Part shown: positions 63,204-64,000 of the stretch, one piece after another
Position numbering within the stretch: the stretch's first letter is position 1
How the letters are laid out: the number at the start of each line of letters is the position of its first letter
Assembly: GCA_016906335.1 (NCBI GenBank)
Contig: JADEYG010000007.1
Coordinates: 2,248,001 to 2,312,000 of the forward strand
Reading direction: 5' to 3'
DNA: 64,000 nucleotides
From: Novakomyces olei
Lineage: Eukaryota; Ascomycota; Novakomycetes; Novakomycetales; Novakomycetaceae
Notes under the pieces: model-generated
What the model was told of the DNA's origin: nothing
Seen by the model: only the letters and a program-made list of their open reading frames with translations
Databases searched by the model: none
Program-made: the position numbers and the translations under genes

Positions 63204-64000
63204 CCTTCAGACGATCAATGGCACAAGAATCAGCGCCCCGTTTGACATTTGCCGGTCTCAATTCGTGCGCAATAGGGTAAATCTGATCTCGCACACAAGA
63301 TTGCTTGCCGTCCCGTCAATGACAGGAGCTGGGTCTCCAGATTTTTGCGCCAATAAGAAGCGAGCTCGCTGGACAGGTTTATAGCGGATTAGTCTAGAGT
63401 ATGCGTCATTTATTTGTGAGTATTTTGTGACTTGTTTGTGACGTGTTTGTGTTTTGTGACTTGTTTGTGACTTGTTTGTGATTTATTTGTGATGTGTTTG
63501 TGACTTGTTTGTGACTTGTTTGTGACTTGTTTGTGACTTGTTTGTGAGTATTTTGTGACTTGTTTGTGACTTGTTTGTGACTTGTTTGTGACTTACGAAA
63601 GCACTAGACTACTCGTGCGCTGTCTCTGCCACACAGACAGTATGCACGCCGAGCGCTTGTCTGTCGAGCCGGTTCCGGCATGGCACTTTGTTCCAACTTT
63701 GTTCAATGGCTACATTCGAGTTGTTTCTTTACTGGCTTTACCACTCTCCTCTCATTGATGCTGAACGCTCTAGTGGCTACCTACTTTAATTCTGCATGAT
63801 AAATACCTACTTTAATGCTGCATTCATACTTGACCATACTTTTCTTCTCTTTTTTCTTTTCTCCTTCTTCTTCTCCTTCTCCTCCTTCTTCTTTTTGTAC
63901 TTTACTCAAACAACCTTCTCTCCTGCCCAAAAGTGTCGTTACAAAACTGTCCCTTTGCACATATACTAATGCGCCATCTCTGTATCGCACCATGCGGCAT
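63204..64000. other. Upstream region of the methyltransferase, with a GTGACTTGTTT array
   Basis: 797 bp to the window edge. 63410-63600 is an array of about 11-bp GTGACTTGTTT units. 63838-63900 is a CTT-rich pyrimidine run. Nothing coding is recognised; part of a neighbouring gene's flank may be included. Confidence 0.5.
63410..63600 (+). repeat. 11-bp tandem repeat (GTGACTTGTTT)n
   Basis: About 17 copies, some variant (GTGATTTATTT, GTGAGTATTTT), occur 200-390 bp upstream of the methyltransferase start. Unlike the other intergenic arrays it contains G and C. Confidence 0.9.

Overview
This window is nuclear DNA of an ascomycete fungus. The reasons are a SUN-family cell-wall protein, a Zn2Cys6 transcription factor, a Dal5-type MFS permease, an Aim6-type protein, a PEX28-32-family peroxin and a Pom1-like DYRK kinase. 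Genes are close together on both strands. Many introns are only 38-49 nt, with GT(A/G)NG(T/N)-like donors and a CTAAC/CTAAT branch site a few bases before the AG. FAM32A and MFAP1 homologues (spliceosome-associated proteins absent from baker's yeast), a UBR7/Mlo2 homologue and HomolE/HomolD-like boxes at two ribosomal-protein genes point away from Saccharomycetaceae. An early-diverging ascomycete such as a taphrinomycete or a basal budding yeast is my low-confidence guess. No tRNA, rRNA, CRISPR array or intact mobile element was seen.

Layout, left to right: SUN protein (+, 991-2169); Maf1 (-, 4175-5211); FAM32A homologue (+); an unrecognised acidic protein (-, 6700-8360); PAS-kinase-like kinase (+); UBR7/Mlo2-like protein (-) divergent from MCM2 (+); DYRK kinase (+); PI-PLC X-domain protein (-) divergent from URB2 (+); NUP188 (-, 27892-33336); MFS permease (+); Aim6-like phosphodiesterase (+); leucine-rich-repeat PP1-regulator-like protein (-); UPF1 (-); Zn2Cys6 factor (-); PEX28-32 family (+); mitochondrial bL31m (-) divergent from MFAP1 (+); eL43 (+); ARP6 (-) divergent from uL14 (+); and a large low-complexity SAM methyltransferase (-). 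The genes are housekeeping or regulatory and belong to separate pathways: replication, Pol III control, ribosome biogenesis and translation, splicing, NMD, nuclear pore, peroxisome. I see no gene cluster acting as one system.

Splice junctions were worked out by eye from reading frame, GT/AG, branch site and known family sequence. They restore full-length Maf1, UBR7, PI-PLC, URB2, LRR protein, UPF1, Zn2Cys6 factor, PEX, bL31m, MFAP1, eL43, ARP6, uL14 and methyltransferase models whose phases all agree. The UPF1 first exon is the least certain.

The most unusual feature is the number of tandem repeats made only of A and T (AAAT, TTA, 7-, 8- and 9-bp units). They lie between genes and inside introns. 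One TTA tract of about 820 bp fills almost the whole shared promoter of bL31m and MFAP1. NUP188 and the methyltransferase also carry several in-frame coding minisatellites. I did not find a convincing previously undescribed molecular system. The best leads are this repeat architecture, the unrecognised acidic gene, cell-cycle-type promoter motifs, and a MluI-box-rich GC island between convergent genes.
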